This document shows, piece after piece, positions 46,926 through 57,900 of a stretch of DNA of 64,000 nt. Under the pieces are notes generated by a model. That model was given only the letters and a program-made list of their open reading frames with translations, searched no databases and was not told where the DNA came from. Position 1 is the first letter of the stretch. Each line of letters begins with the position of its first letter. Source of the DNA: Thelephora terrestris (taxonomy: Eukaryota; Basidiomycota; Agaricomycetes; Thelephorales; Thelephoraceae); the NCBI GenBank assembly GCA_015956445.1, contig WIUZ02000006.1, forward strand, positions 744,001 through 808,000, read 5' to 3'. Made by a program: the position numbers and the translations under genes.

Positions 46926-47869
46926 ATGCTGTTCCGCCCAACTTCAATCCTTTACCGGTCTTCAAACTCCTGGATCTCACGACAATCTCGCGACCCGTAC
47001 GTTAAAAAACGCGTCTTGGACTCAAACTTTTATCGCTCCCGCTCCGCGTTCAAGCTCGTGGAGATCAATGACAAGTGGAACATCCTCACGCCGAACTTGC
47101 GCGCAATAGTCGATCTGGGTGCCGCTCCAGGTGGTTGGAGTCAAGTGGTTTCTAGAACTTTGGAATGGGACGATGAACAAGGAACGGACGGTGTCCCTCG
47201 TACGTCTTCAGGGGAAGAAGCTGATGATCCATTGGCGATGTGGGAAGCGATCAAGAACTTGGATTCTCCCACAGACCCGGCGGGGTTCGGACTCAGAGAG
47301 GGCACTCGCCCCGCTCCTGGCGTCATAGTCGCCGTGGACAAGCTTCCTATGAAACCAATACCCGGCGTGCTCACGCTTCAAGCTGATTTCCTCCAACCCG
47401 CCACGGCAAGAACAATAAAACGAATGCTGACCGCACCGTTCAACCGTGATGGGAAAGCGGATCTGATACTATCAGACATCGGCGCGAACCAGTCCGGTAA
47501 CCGCATTCGGGACGTGGAACAAAGCCTGGAGATATGCCACGCGGTGCTCAAATTCGCAAGGAAGCATCTGCGGAGCGACTTTGAGCTGAGACAGGATACG
47601 TGGGACCGCCAAGGCGTTCTATTGTACGTGTTCTTCCTCTGGACTTCACAGGGAAACCGAAGTATACTCAGCCCTTGTGCACGTTTGTTTGCGTGTAAAG
47701 GCTGAAGCACTTTGCACATCCGGACATCGATGAGTTCCGGAAGGAACATCTGGAACCAAACTTCCGCGGTGTTTATTACCTGAAACCAGGTTCCAGTCGG
47801 TCAGAATCTAGCGAAGGGTATTTTTTGTGTCGGGGCTGGCGTGGTGATAGCGGGTTTGGGCTTCTGTGA
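46926..47869 (+). CDS. MRM2: Mitochondrial rRNA 2'-O-methyltransferase (Mrm2/FtsJ)
   Basis: SAM-dependent RrmJ/FtsJ methyltransferase, most likely acting on 21S mitochondrial rRNA. Blocks: YVKKRVLDSNFYRSRSAFKL with the catalytic Lys, the SAM motif VDLGAAPGGWSQV, LILSDIGANQSGNR with the catalytic Asp, and YYLKPGSSRSESSEGYFLC with the second Lys and the Glu, completing the K-D-K-E set. Exons 46926-47623 and 47701-47869 are joined across a 77-nt intron in phase. An insertion of about 60 residues (around 47160-47290) separates the SAM motif from the next strand. The N terminus (MLFRPTSILYRSSNSW) is arginine/serine-rich, consistent with mitochondrial import. Confidence 0.9.
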
Positions 47870-48596
47870 ATGAAACGTCTTTGGGCGTGCTTTCTCGGCT
47901 CAGGCCAGTAATCGGTTCCACCGAGTGGTCATATGCATGGCGCATTGGCCGTCGAAAGAACGTCCGATAGAACGAGGGTCCTATTCAGTAACAATGTATT
48001 CTAGGGTGGGTCATTTAATACTGTGGGACCTGCGGTGCAAGACCGAATAATTTCCCAGAGCGAAGAGAACACACATGGACATATAGGTTCACAGGATTTA
48101 GGCCATCGAGACAGGTTGTTTGCATCCCTCTTAGATTAACCTAGCTAAAGGCTCCAAGGGGAGGAGATAAAAGCACAGCACTACACAGAAAGCAAGTTAT
48201 AAAACGAGTAAGTGAAGCCGGATAGTTACAAAGGCGTAACGAGAGCGGAGGAAGAACCCGAAAGAGTAGAAGCCCGGAAGTCAAGCCGTGAAGATGAAAG
48301 TGGGAGGTGGTGAGCGTGCGTAAAAGGAGCGTTCAAGTCCGATTAGAAACGAAAGTAAGTTATAGGTTGTTGTGTTGCGTGCGAGGACGTTTTGATGGAT
48401 GTAATGGCTACAGAGAAGATTAGGTTTAAAATGATACAGTAAGCGTCGTTGTAGCAAAAGTCCGAATGTGAATGGCGTGTCATCAGGAGAAGATGTGATG
48501 TGTGCCTTCGTGTCTCGACTGGGGTGACCGGTTCTCAGAAACGGGAGTCGAGATGTTCATGGGATCGTCGAAGGGTATCAGGGAGGGATATGCCAT
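47870..48596. other. Convergent intergenic region
   Basis: About 730 bp between the stop codons of Mrm2 and the BTG gene. No gene was seen, only A/G-rich unstructured sequence. Probably 3' UTRs. Confidence 0.5.
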
Positions 48597-49541
48597 TTAG
48601 GAGCGGACAGAGCGCCAGTTGGCAGTGCCGGCGGAAAGAGGCTTGGAGATGGGGGAGGAAGTGGGAGATTTGGACTTGACGGAAGGGGCACCGAGCATGA
48701 CACCGCCGGTGAGAACGGTTGTCTTTCCACCATCGTAGTTGGTCACTTGGTTCCTAGAGTTGTCAATGAAGACCTTTGCGACACGAGCGCGCTCCCTGCG
48801 AGACATTTTCGACTCGGAGGATTCAGATGTCGAAAAGGAATCGACGCTGTCCGGGTAAGAGAAAAGGGAGGAAGAGCGAGACGAAGATCTGGAGTGGGCG
48901 GAAACAGGGGAGTCGTTGATAGACCTGTCGATGGAGGAGAGAGAACCGGCGGAGAGGGGGGACTGGACGGGAGGGAAGTCGGTCTTGATGGGGGTGATCC
49001 AGGTTGGCTCACGGACGTGATCGGCGAGAATGGCAAAGAGCTCGTTCTCTTCTTGAGAGTCATCTTCGAGTAGCTGTTGGGCGAAAGTCTTGCTCTGGAG
49101 AGATAAAGAGGCCATCGTGGGTTTCGGACGAGTCGTGAAATTGGTGGTGGACGAGGATTCCGACCAGACGGTGAGGCACTTTCCGACCTTGTTACCACCA
49201 GCCCAGTTCCCGAAGCGAACGGAAACAGAGCCAGGGTCAATGAAGAGGTCGAATTCGATTCCGCCCAGGAGCTTGATCCATTGAGACCAGTCGATGTTGG
49301 CGGATTCACAAGCCTTGTGAATGGGTCGTGGTGGGAGGGAAGCGGGAGAAAGGGTGAGACAGCGACGACCAGAACCGCGGAGGGGATCCTCGGGGCACCA
49401 GTTGGTAGAGTACTGGGCAGTGAGGTTAGCTTCGAGAGCAAGCTGAAGTTTGATGATGGTGGTAGCGGAGTACTGGACGATGAGAGGACGGGTGAGATAG
49501 GCGATGGCGTGAGCGAGAGTAGCAGCGATGGAAGAAGACAT
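48597..49541 (-). CDS. BTG/Tob (APRO) domain protein
   Basis: 314 residues in one exon. Residues about 5-115 fit the anti-proliferative BTG/Tob fold: AIAYLTRPLIVQYSATTIIK, NWCPEDPLRGSGRRCLTL with the box A sequence, and box B-like FDLFIDPGSVSVRFGNW. In animals this domain binds the Caf1 deadenylase and promotes mRNA deadenylation. The rest is serine-rich and disordered with a basic segment (SRRERARVAKVFIDNSRNQ), ending TANWRSVRS. The upstream 5' region has a (GA)n tract near 49708-49726 and a possible 5'-UTR splice donor there. The role in this fungus is inference from the domain. Confidence 0.8.
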   Translation of the reverse strand: MSSSIAATLAHAIAYLTRPLIVQYSATTIIKLQLALEANLTAQYSTNWCPEDPLRGSGRRCLTLSPASLPPRPIHKACESANIDWSQWIKLLGGIEFDLFIDPGSVSVRFGNWAGGNKVGKCLTVWSESSSTTNFTTRPKPTMASLSLQSKTFAQQLLEDDSQEENELFAILADHVREPTWITPIKTDFPPVQSPLSAGSLSSIDRSINDSPVSAHSRSSSRSSSLFSYPDSVDSFSTSESSESKMSRRERARVAKVFIDNSRNQVTNYDGGKTTVLTGGVMLGAPSVKSKSPTSSPISKPLSAGTANWRSVRS

Positions 49542-49973
49542 TTCGAAGAAGATTAAGAAGAGGGCGTAAAAGTGGGAGTGAGAGAGAGTCGGGGTATGCG
49601 TGCGTGCGGTGTGAGTGAGGTTATAAATCGCACAGCGATTGAAATGAAACTGATGAAGGATGAGTTACAATTCTGATCAAAGGCGATAAGCAGGAATGCT
49701 TACCAGAAGAGAGAGAGAGAGAGAGAACTGAGGACATCCTCTCAGTTATTCGCGAGGTATTTAAGCAACGAGCGTGAATGGGAGGACAATAGGGATTGAA
49801 TAAATCGATTAATAATCGACTGCCCATTGTTTATTGTCCTTGTATCCCAAAAGAAGCCTCCCGCGCCTTTCAGGCGTGGATGCCGCAAGGCTTTGCGAAT
49901 CATAGTCGACCTGTGTAGATACCGCTGTAACCCTCATCCTCGTCGATTCATCCCTCTCTCTCTCTCAGACCTT

Positions 49974-52138
49974 ATGATCTCGTTCAACCCACCTCTCGAC
50001 CAAACGACGATTCTGAATGTTCCCTTTCATGCCGGCCAGATCACTCTCACAGCAACTGTAACCACCGGACAGCTCGACACTCGTTCGACCATTCAGATTT
50101 GGTCGGATATTCCAAACAATAGCCAGCCTTCCATCAACGGCGAACAACAAGAATGGTCTCCCCGCTCGTTCAGTTTTGAAAAAAATGCCTCCGTCGCTAC
50201 TCTCTCCATTCCATTCCAAGATCTCGTTCACCCATTCCGCTCCCAGTTCTCCTTCACCTACCGCATTCTTCATCCCGACGGCCGAATCAGATGGCTCGGA
50301 GAGTTTGGAAAGAATGGTTCTCTTATCGTTAACAGATACGACGACAGACTCGTCCTCTTTGGCGACTGGGCTACCAACCCATCTGGTCACTCGTTCACCC
50401 CCAAGTCGACCATGAAGGCTCCGCTCCAGGTCTTCAGCCTCTCGGACAAGATCCAATGGCGTTGTTGGGATCTTTCGAACAGGTTCGCATAATTAAATTT
50501 CCAATTTTTCATCAATGTTCACCCGACATCTTCAGCGCGCCTAGGCTATTGTCCGTCAATGATGGTCCTTCTCACCTTCATTCCGCTCTCTTCGTTCCCA
50601 GCCAGCCGAAAGCGGGTGTCATTCCACTCTTGCCCATCTTGCTCACCTCCCAGGACGTTCAGGCAACCATCCATCCAGATGCTCGGTCCATCTACATCAC
50701 CTCTCCTTCCCGCGGCGGATTATTGTCCCTCCAAACTCTCTCACCCGACCTTCTCGTTTCCTCTATAACCGCCGCCCTTCCCTCTGTCATTCCCATTCCC
50801 GATCCCGATAACCACCACGCTATCCTCTTGGCTAATCCCGATCGGGCACCCGCGCGACTCTTTGTCATCCCTTTGTCCGTCCATTCTTCGGCTTCCGTTC
50901 CGTTCACACTCTCCGTCCCATTGTCTCCAATCCTCACTCACCTCGAGTTCCTTTCAAATTCCGCTTCCTCGTACTTCTCAATCTCCAAACCCACCCGTTT
51001 CATCCCGACTTCTGCCGATCACATTCAACTCAGCATCCTCGATTTTGGCGGTGCTCACTTCTCCCTTTCACCCGTTTACGATCTCCTTAAGCCAGATGGA
51101 GATGTTCGCCTCTCACTCTTTGCCAAGCATCATAGGATCGCAACTCCCGCCAGCCACAATTTGCTCACCCCTCCCCCGTCCCCTCCCATGAGTAACGCCG
51201 AGACACAGCCTCCGCATTTCGACGAATCATCCGATCAGATTCCTGTCGTTCACATTCAGCACGTTGACGACCAACCTATCGAACCAGCCTTGACTTCTGG
51301 GCAATCTAGCCCAAGTTCACACGCCCACGAACAATTGGCATCTGGTCAGAGCACTCCCAAACCCCGAACTCCCGCCGACAGCCGCCCCGAAGGCACAACC
51401 CCCAAAATCACTCGACCCGTTCAGAAAGGCATGATCAAGAAGCTCATCTATTTTGTACTCCGCATCCTCGCCTTTTATGCTCGCATACTTTCCAAGATCA
51501 TTCTCGCCATCTTTGTTCGACTCTGCTTCTATGTCTTGAAGGGTGAACCTGTTGCTGCCCCGGATGTCACGGAGATCAAATCCACTTCCGTTTCTTCCGC
51601 CGTCCATACCCCAACTCTCCTAACTCCCAGACGCCAGCACAGTGGAGCGTCCACTCCCCGCAATGGCGCTCTAAACTCTCGTGGTCAGAAAGTCCCAGGT
51701 ATCGCAGAAACGCTTGAAGCCGTTGCCACGAAAATCGTTCCAGAGTACTCCGCCAAGGCCGGGGAGGAGGAAAAGCCGCAGGAGGATCTTGGAGGTTCAT
51801 ATGTTCAGGAACCCATCCTTGAGTCTGTTGCAGAAAGCGAAAAGTCTGTTCACCACGGAGAGTGGGAGGTCGTCCATCGACCCGGCATTGCCTTTGAGCT
51901 TATCGCTCTTCATTCCCCATCTGCCGCGATTGAAGGAGAGGCCCCGCCGAGAATCAAGCCGATCCGACTCACCCTCGACGGACTGGAGAGCGTGGTGAAA
52001 GGGATCAAGTTCCACCTCGATGATATCGAGCTCACCAATGTAAAAGTCGAGCCCTTGACCGGTACCGGACAGGAGGGGTTGTGGTCCGCCGAGATTCCCA
52101 GGGCAACTAGGGATCTCACAACCCTCAGGGTTTACTGA
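49974..52138 (+). CDS. Membrane-associated protein of unknown function
   Basis: 703 residues from two exons, 49974-50482 and 50536-52138, with a 53-nt intron. The N-terminal half is beta-rich (ITLTATVTTGQLDTRSTIQI, FTYRILHPDGRIRWLGEFG). Residues about 480-520 form a strongly hydrophobic, basic-flanked segment (KKLIYFVLRILAFYARILSK then IILAIFVRLCFYVLKG), long enough for two passes or a re-entrant hairpin. The C-terminal part is acidic. I do not recognise the family. An ATG further upstream in the same frame exists near 49827, but it lies in a region that looks like 5' UTR. Confidence 0.7.
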
Positions 52139-52481
52139 GACAATCAACGTGTCGCCTCCTCATTCACGAAGTATTCATTCCACCCCATAGACGATCTCAT
52201 TTCCTCCATCACTGTCTACATGTTTTCCATTTATCCGCATCGTCTTTCTTATGTCACATTGTCATCCATGTTGTCGCCCAATGTATTTGTTTATCGCTAG
52301 GGTGGATTCTTAGCTCGGAATGTACTCACACTTTTCATCATTTGTTTGAGCCCCATCGTCTTCATTTCTTTTGCGGCGGAATTAAATCGCTGGTCAGTGT
52401 TCAGTGTAGATTTCATTTTAGATATCTAATATGAAATCCCGAGCAATGGCTCATGGGCCCAGATGTCCACACAAGGTCCTC

Positions 52482-53520
52482 TCAGTAGTACCCAAGGTCA
52501 GCGCAGTCTCCTTGCTTTCCCCGGAACTCTCCATGCTGGCTCGTGTCGAGCGTTCTCGACACGATATCGTCCAGGATGTCATGTGGCAAATCGTATTCAT
52601 AACACCGTATCGCAACAGCATACGCAACTGTTCCACACGTCGTGTCAGCGAATGGCTTCGTCAAATGGCGCAACCCACCATCCTCAATCTTGTGCAACGA
52701 TTCCACAGTAACGCGCTGCTTCTTCGTCAGCTCCCTCGAGTGATGTGTGAGCGCCCCAAAATCCGCCTTGCACTGCCGGAGGAAGGCGCAAACGGTGCTC
52801 GCAGTCGCGCGGCCGCCCTTGCGCGGAATGGCCGTGATAGCGTACCGCATCAGTTCACCTGTGAGGTCTGACACGCCGAGCAGATAATCTTCGATCGGCA
52901 AGGGAAAATGCTGGATCACACGATTCAGGGAAAGAATGAGTTCCTGGTCAGCACCGATGTCTGCTGAGGAGCGAAGACATACGGTACACGCGAGACGTGC
53001 GTCAGAACGGGAGAGAGAGAGACAACTTACGGGGGAGCCCGATTCGTCGGACAAGCGGTTTTGAACTTCACTCCAGGTGATCAGTGAATTGTGGGTCAGA
53101 TAATGGGCGAAGCTGAGGGCTTCGATGTATTCCTGGAGGCCGGGAGATATGGCCCTCTGGTACCGCCAGAACTGGTCTCCCCCCAGATCCGGTCTCAGGT
53201 CCGCAAAGAGTCGCTCTATCTGCACGAGCTTTGGGTGCGCGATTTTGGCGACCCCGGGACCGGTCTCGGACCCCTCGGTCATGATATGATGGAGGTGGAA
53301 AATGAGTCTCTTGGATAAGTTCGTGGCATCTCGACTGGCCTAACGAGAGAAAGAAAGAGAAGAGGGATGAAAAAAAGGAGAGGATGGAGAGAGAGAGTTG
53401 TGTGTTGACCTTGATCAGTTTCTCTCTCGTGTCTTGAAAGTTGTCGAGCTGAGACCTAAGAGTGTCGAACTGGGCTAGGATTTCTTGTTTTGAACGCAGA
53501 CAGCGTCCAGTCTCGCCCAT
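52482..53520 (-). CDS. Translin-associated factor X (TRAX)
   Basis: 282-residue TRAX subunit of the C3PO endoribonuclease, which in animals helps RISC activation and tRNA processing. The motif ASRDATNLSKRLIFHLHH near the N terminus is TRAX-like. LQEYIEALSFAHYL holds the glutamates and YLLGVSDLTGELMRYAI the Asp and Glu of the active site. Minus-strand exons are 53410-53520, 53031-53339 and 52482-52910. The 120-nt second intron gives GSPHFPLPIEDYLL as expected; reading through it is also open, so an intron-retained form cannot be excluded. Translin itself is not in this window. Confidence 0.88.
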
Positions 53521-53594
53521 GGCTTTTGCAGGAGAAAGACGGAGGTGATAAGAAGTTGAATGTGGTTCGTTACCGTTGCTTCCGTTGGCCTTTC

Positions 53595-54626
53595 ATGACC
53601 TTCACTCCAAAGCCAGGATGTCCCATGTGCGGGATCGTCAACGCTGCGTCCCACTCACAAACGAACTCCCCGTCCTTCAATAATACTCCTCAGGAGAACA
53701 AACCAGATGTCCTCTGGAAGGACGACAATCTCACTGTCTACCGAGAGACCGCAAACCCCGTGTCCAGCATCGCTCACATAATTATCGCCTTCAAGTCCGC
53801 TCGCCAACTCCACTATAAATTCCCCGTAGCTGACTTTTCTTGCTATCTCTGGCAGCCTTCACGTTCCGTCTCTATACCAACTGGTGAGCTCCTTCCACAT
53901 CTCGAGCTGGCCCGTTTGGCTAAGATTAGCGCGCGTTTATAGTCCTCCACAGATCTCCCTCTCCTACTGGACATTAAAGAACTTGCCACCCGCTGCCTCG
54001 ACCACTTCGCAACCCCAGCACCCCCCTTACAATCATCAGGACAACCTACACCGGCCGCCGCGACCTCCCCACCTACAGAAATGTCCAAGTTCCGTATCGG
54101 TTTCATTACCCCTCCTTTCCGAGATACGAGAATACCCGTTGCGGATCATCTGCATGCCCACGCTTACGTCGAACCTGCAGATCTAATGGGCTGGTGGCGG
54201 TCCGTCCCATATAGCTCTGTCGCCTGGTATGCAATCGACGACCTGATTGCTGAAATCCGGTGAGTCTCACCGGAGCACATTTCCGATAGTTCGGCCACCC
54301 AGCAGTCGTCTTATCGATTTTCACCCTTGTGTGTTATTAGTGAGGAAACTTCAAATAACAGGATCAGATCTTCCATGCCGCAAAATGTCTCCCGGCCAAT
54401 CGATCATGTTCCTACTGCAGGTACACGCACTGGGCATGCCAACGGTGCAGAGACAACAAAGCCCGGACTACGTGCAACTGAGGCCAGCCTGGAAGATGGC
54501 GAGGGTACCCTTTCATCTCACCCACACCCTGGACACTCTGCAAATCCAGCACTACAGTCCCCGCCGATCCCGTCTATCAACGTCGAGCTGGTTCAATCCT
54601 CAAAGATGTCCGAGGTTTCGTTGTGA
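53595..54626 (+). CDS. HIT-domain protein
   Basis: Nucleotide hydrolase/transferase superfamily. GCPMCGIVNA at the start looks like a zinc pair, LWKDDNLTVYRETAN and AHIIIAF form the beta core, and HLHAHAYV is the histidine-triad motif H-x-H-x-H. Exons are 53595-53794, 53856-53883 (28 nt), 53943-54259 and 54341-54626; phases close. The insertion between the core and the triad (about 80 residues, proline/alanine-rich) and a 95-residue disordered C-terminal tail make it longer than Hnt1-type enzymes. A zinc pair with a triad is also seen in aprataxin relatives, but no DNA-binding tail was recognised. Confidence 0.8.
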
Positions 54627-54934
54627 TGCCACCTTCTCTCGTACCTTCCTTTTCTGCATTCATCATCATCCTGTCAACCCCTGGAGTCAATCTACTGCAA
54701 CGTGCATCGTGGTTGTGCACGTCAGTGTCCTCCTCTCCACCGAAGACTGTGGCTTCGACATCCCTGAGACTAACCTTGGTACTTTCCTTGCGTGTCAGAG
54801 GGAGGTCTACGTATTCAAGATTTCTCACGATTACAAGTACAGGGTTTACCTAGTGTCTAAAAGCATGCTAAACTGTGGTTATTGCGCGAAGCGTATCTAC
54901 ATCGTTAGGGGAAGGCATTTTAGGGCGGTGTCCG

Positions 54935-57900
54935 TTAAGCATCTGTCGCATACGATCAGTAACGATTAAACGTCAATACCAAGAATTGATCTCACAATAA
55001 GATGACCCTGTCAATAACGTCGAAAGGGCCGAAAGCTGTTCCTCCGTAAATCGTTTCGAGTCCTCATGCCAGGTGTCTTGATGCGTCTTCTTGAAATTGC
55101 TCGCACACTTCCGAACCGTGGTAGATATCGGGGCCTGCCAGGGTCTCGTACATTGATCACCAAGTCGCAAAACCGTTTCAAAAACGTACCGGGTCGTAAG
55201 TGTGTTCAGCCAACACGTTCGTCAACAGCTCCGGCATGAATTTTTCCACCGTGTACGGATAACTGTCGATCAGAGCACATACACCAAGAATGGCAGCGTG
55301 CCGCTGTCGAACAGCTAGGTTGTATTTCGCAGACTTGCGATCTGAAGGAATCGACGTCTTGCGGAGTAGTCGCAGGAAACGGTCCTACAATGATATCGGC
55401 GTTCAGCTCAGAATCGTTGCATTGGCAGTCTCACTGCACCTTGAGTGCCAAGATGCTCCTGCGGGGTGACAAACGAAGAATCCCAGACAACGTGCTGTAA
55501 ATTGGGCGCTTTTAGCCACGGCCACGCACAGGGGACCGAAGATTCGATGCGTACGTCGCTGCTTTCTCTCTGACTTCGACCACTTCATCATCGAGACAAC
55601 GACACACGACCTGATGCCATGCCTGTGAGTATGTACCGTATCGTAGTCACAGTGATCAGGTACCTCGACGATTTCCACGATTTTTCCCTCGCTGATAAGA
55701 GGCACCTGTCGGAAATAAAACACTATCATCGCGTTCAGCCTGTGGTCGGAAGGAGCAACGACCCCATCGGCTCACCTTGTAGTAAGGGAAGAACCTTCAA
55801 CCTGACTCTCCAGGACTACAAGTAACTAGGGGTAAGCCATATCCGTAAACAGCCACTGGGACGTACAGGAGATGTCTGAATCGCTCTGAATATTGAATCG
55901 AGCATCGGCGAGATCAGCGACCGCGGGGGTGTCACACCGCACATCCTGACCAAAAGGAGATCCGCACGACCGGAGAGTTCGTTGTTGTCATTGACTGGAA
56001 GATCTTAGTTCACTGGTTATTAGCCTTCTGAATATCCCGTACCTTCTGAGAAACGGAAGATTTCGGGCTGTGTGAGGGTGCTCAGATAGGTGAATCCACT
56101 ATCGTACGAGCTTACGTACCATCAACGGAAGAATGTAGTCAAACGCAGACGTAGCGTTGGTGTCGTGTAGGAGCTGGAAAAGCCACTTGCAAACCATCAC
56201 ACCGACCCTTCAAAGACGTCAGTTCAACCCGGAAGGCAGCGATACTACGCATGTACGAACCGATCGTAGGTCGACTGGAACGCTCGTGCACCAGGTAACC
56301 TCTCCTCCCTCCACGACTTGAACTTGTGCACCAATTCCTCGACCCTCTCCTTGTGGTACGTTCCGCGGATCGACATAATATCGTAGTCGAACGGAAGCGT
56401 CCTACATTCCCTCACGAACGCTTCGGTAGTTGGGACGGACGGTTTTGGTCGACGCTGGTACCTAAATTAGACTTGAGGGATTAATCGCAACCGACGGCGT
56501 ACTTTCGCTTTCTCCGCAACGGCCAACATTTCCCCAATATACGACCTCACTTCGTCATGCTCGCATCCGATCTCTGGCCAAACGCGGGCAATCATATCGT
56601 CTGCCCACGGTTCAAATCTCCAACCAAGTTCCTCATAGAAGGCGCGGTAGAAACAAAGCACTTGCGAGATAGCAAAAGTCGACTCTCCGTTGAAATCCAC
56701 AGAGTTGAATCCGTCGACGAGTTGGTCCACTAACGGCTGAGCTCTTCTGGGATCCCGATGGTAAAACATGTACTAAAGACGTCCTTGAGAAGTCGCGACC
56801 AAATAAAGATCGCTTTCACCCTAACCTCAAGAAAAGACGTCCAAATGGGAAGCGTATCCGTCTTGATGTTCTGCTTGAAGATCTTGTTGATGTTTGGAGT
56901 TAACCAGTTCCAGATCTTCGTTTGTTCCTCGACAGACCAGTGCTTGGAAGCTCAAAGGGGTAATTGTTACAGCCACTCTGAATGTGTGGGATGTGCGAAT
57001 ACCCACCACTCAGAATCCCTGCGAGCAATTCCGCGGCACCTCGTTGTTTGTCCTTGTCAGCGACGGTGATGTACTTTTCAACAACGACCTTGAAGAGATC
57101 GAAGGGGACATCTCCAAGCAATTGAACTAGAAGGAAAGCTCAGCGGGGTCTCCGACGGTTGCACCAGGGCTTACACAGTGATTTGACCGTAGAGACGTTG
57201 TCTTGCACGAGTTGGGAGGTCTGGTTCTCCGAAGTATAATGAACAGCAAGCTTTTCCCAAAACTTCTTGTCCTGGACCACCTCTTGGACAGCAGAAATCG
57301 CGGGCTGGGAACCTTCCTCCCACTTCTGGACCGCCGGCTCTTTCAGGTCGGCTCCGTCATAAACCCCGATTGATTTGTCCCAAACGAGCCATCCAGTCAA
57401 AGTTCTCTCGAAGTAAATTCTATAGAACACGTAATGAGCGTTGTTGTCATTGTCAGGGCATAATTGAACCCACGGCATTCCGGACGCGTCCTTCAAGCTG
57501 ACGGGCGTTTTTAGGTCCGCCAAATGTTGCGACGTAAATGAGCGAGATGGGTTGTCTATCTCAAGAGATTTCTTTAGTGGATTGTGATTCCGCTCCAGTA
57601 TAAGATCAATGGGGTCCGAAGTCGTTGTGCGAAGTTTGATGAACCTCAAGACCTTCATTACGGCTCGTTGAGAGTACTACGAAAGATAAGTAACTTCCCG
57701 CGAAGACCACACCACAACTTACGTATCGCTAAGCAAGGCAGTCGTCAATATCACACCCCCAACAACGACCAAAAAGAACGTACAATAGAGGGATGGTCAT
57801 CGCACGTCTTTTCGACAAAGAATTTGAAATGCGAGGCAGTTATGGGTTCGTCCTTCCTAACCAGTGTACGAAGACAGCGCACGGCGACGATGCCATAACG

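Noticed and set aside
48743-49441. Alternative minus-strand frame of 232 codons
   Set aside because: Shadow of the BTG gene in another frame; Ser/Pro composition without a domain.
49708-49726. GA-rich tract upstream of the BTG gene
   Set aside because: Short simple repeat in a probable 5' UTR; no sign of function beyond a possible splice donor beside it.
54247-54969. Long plus-strand open frame of about 240 codons
   Set aside because: It overlaps the well-supported HIT-gene exon in another frame and shows no domain.
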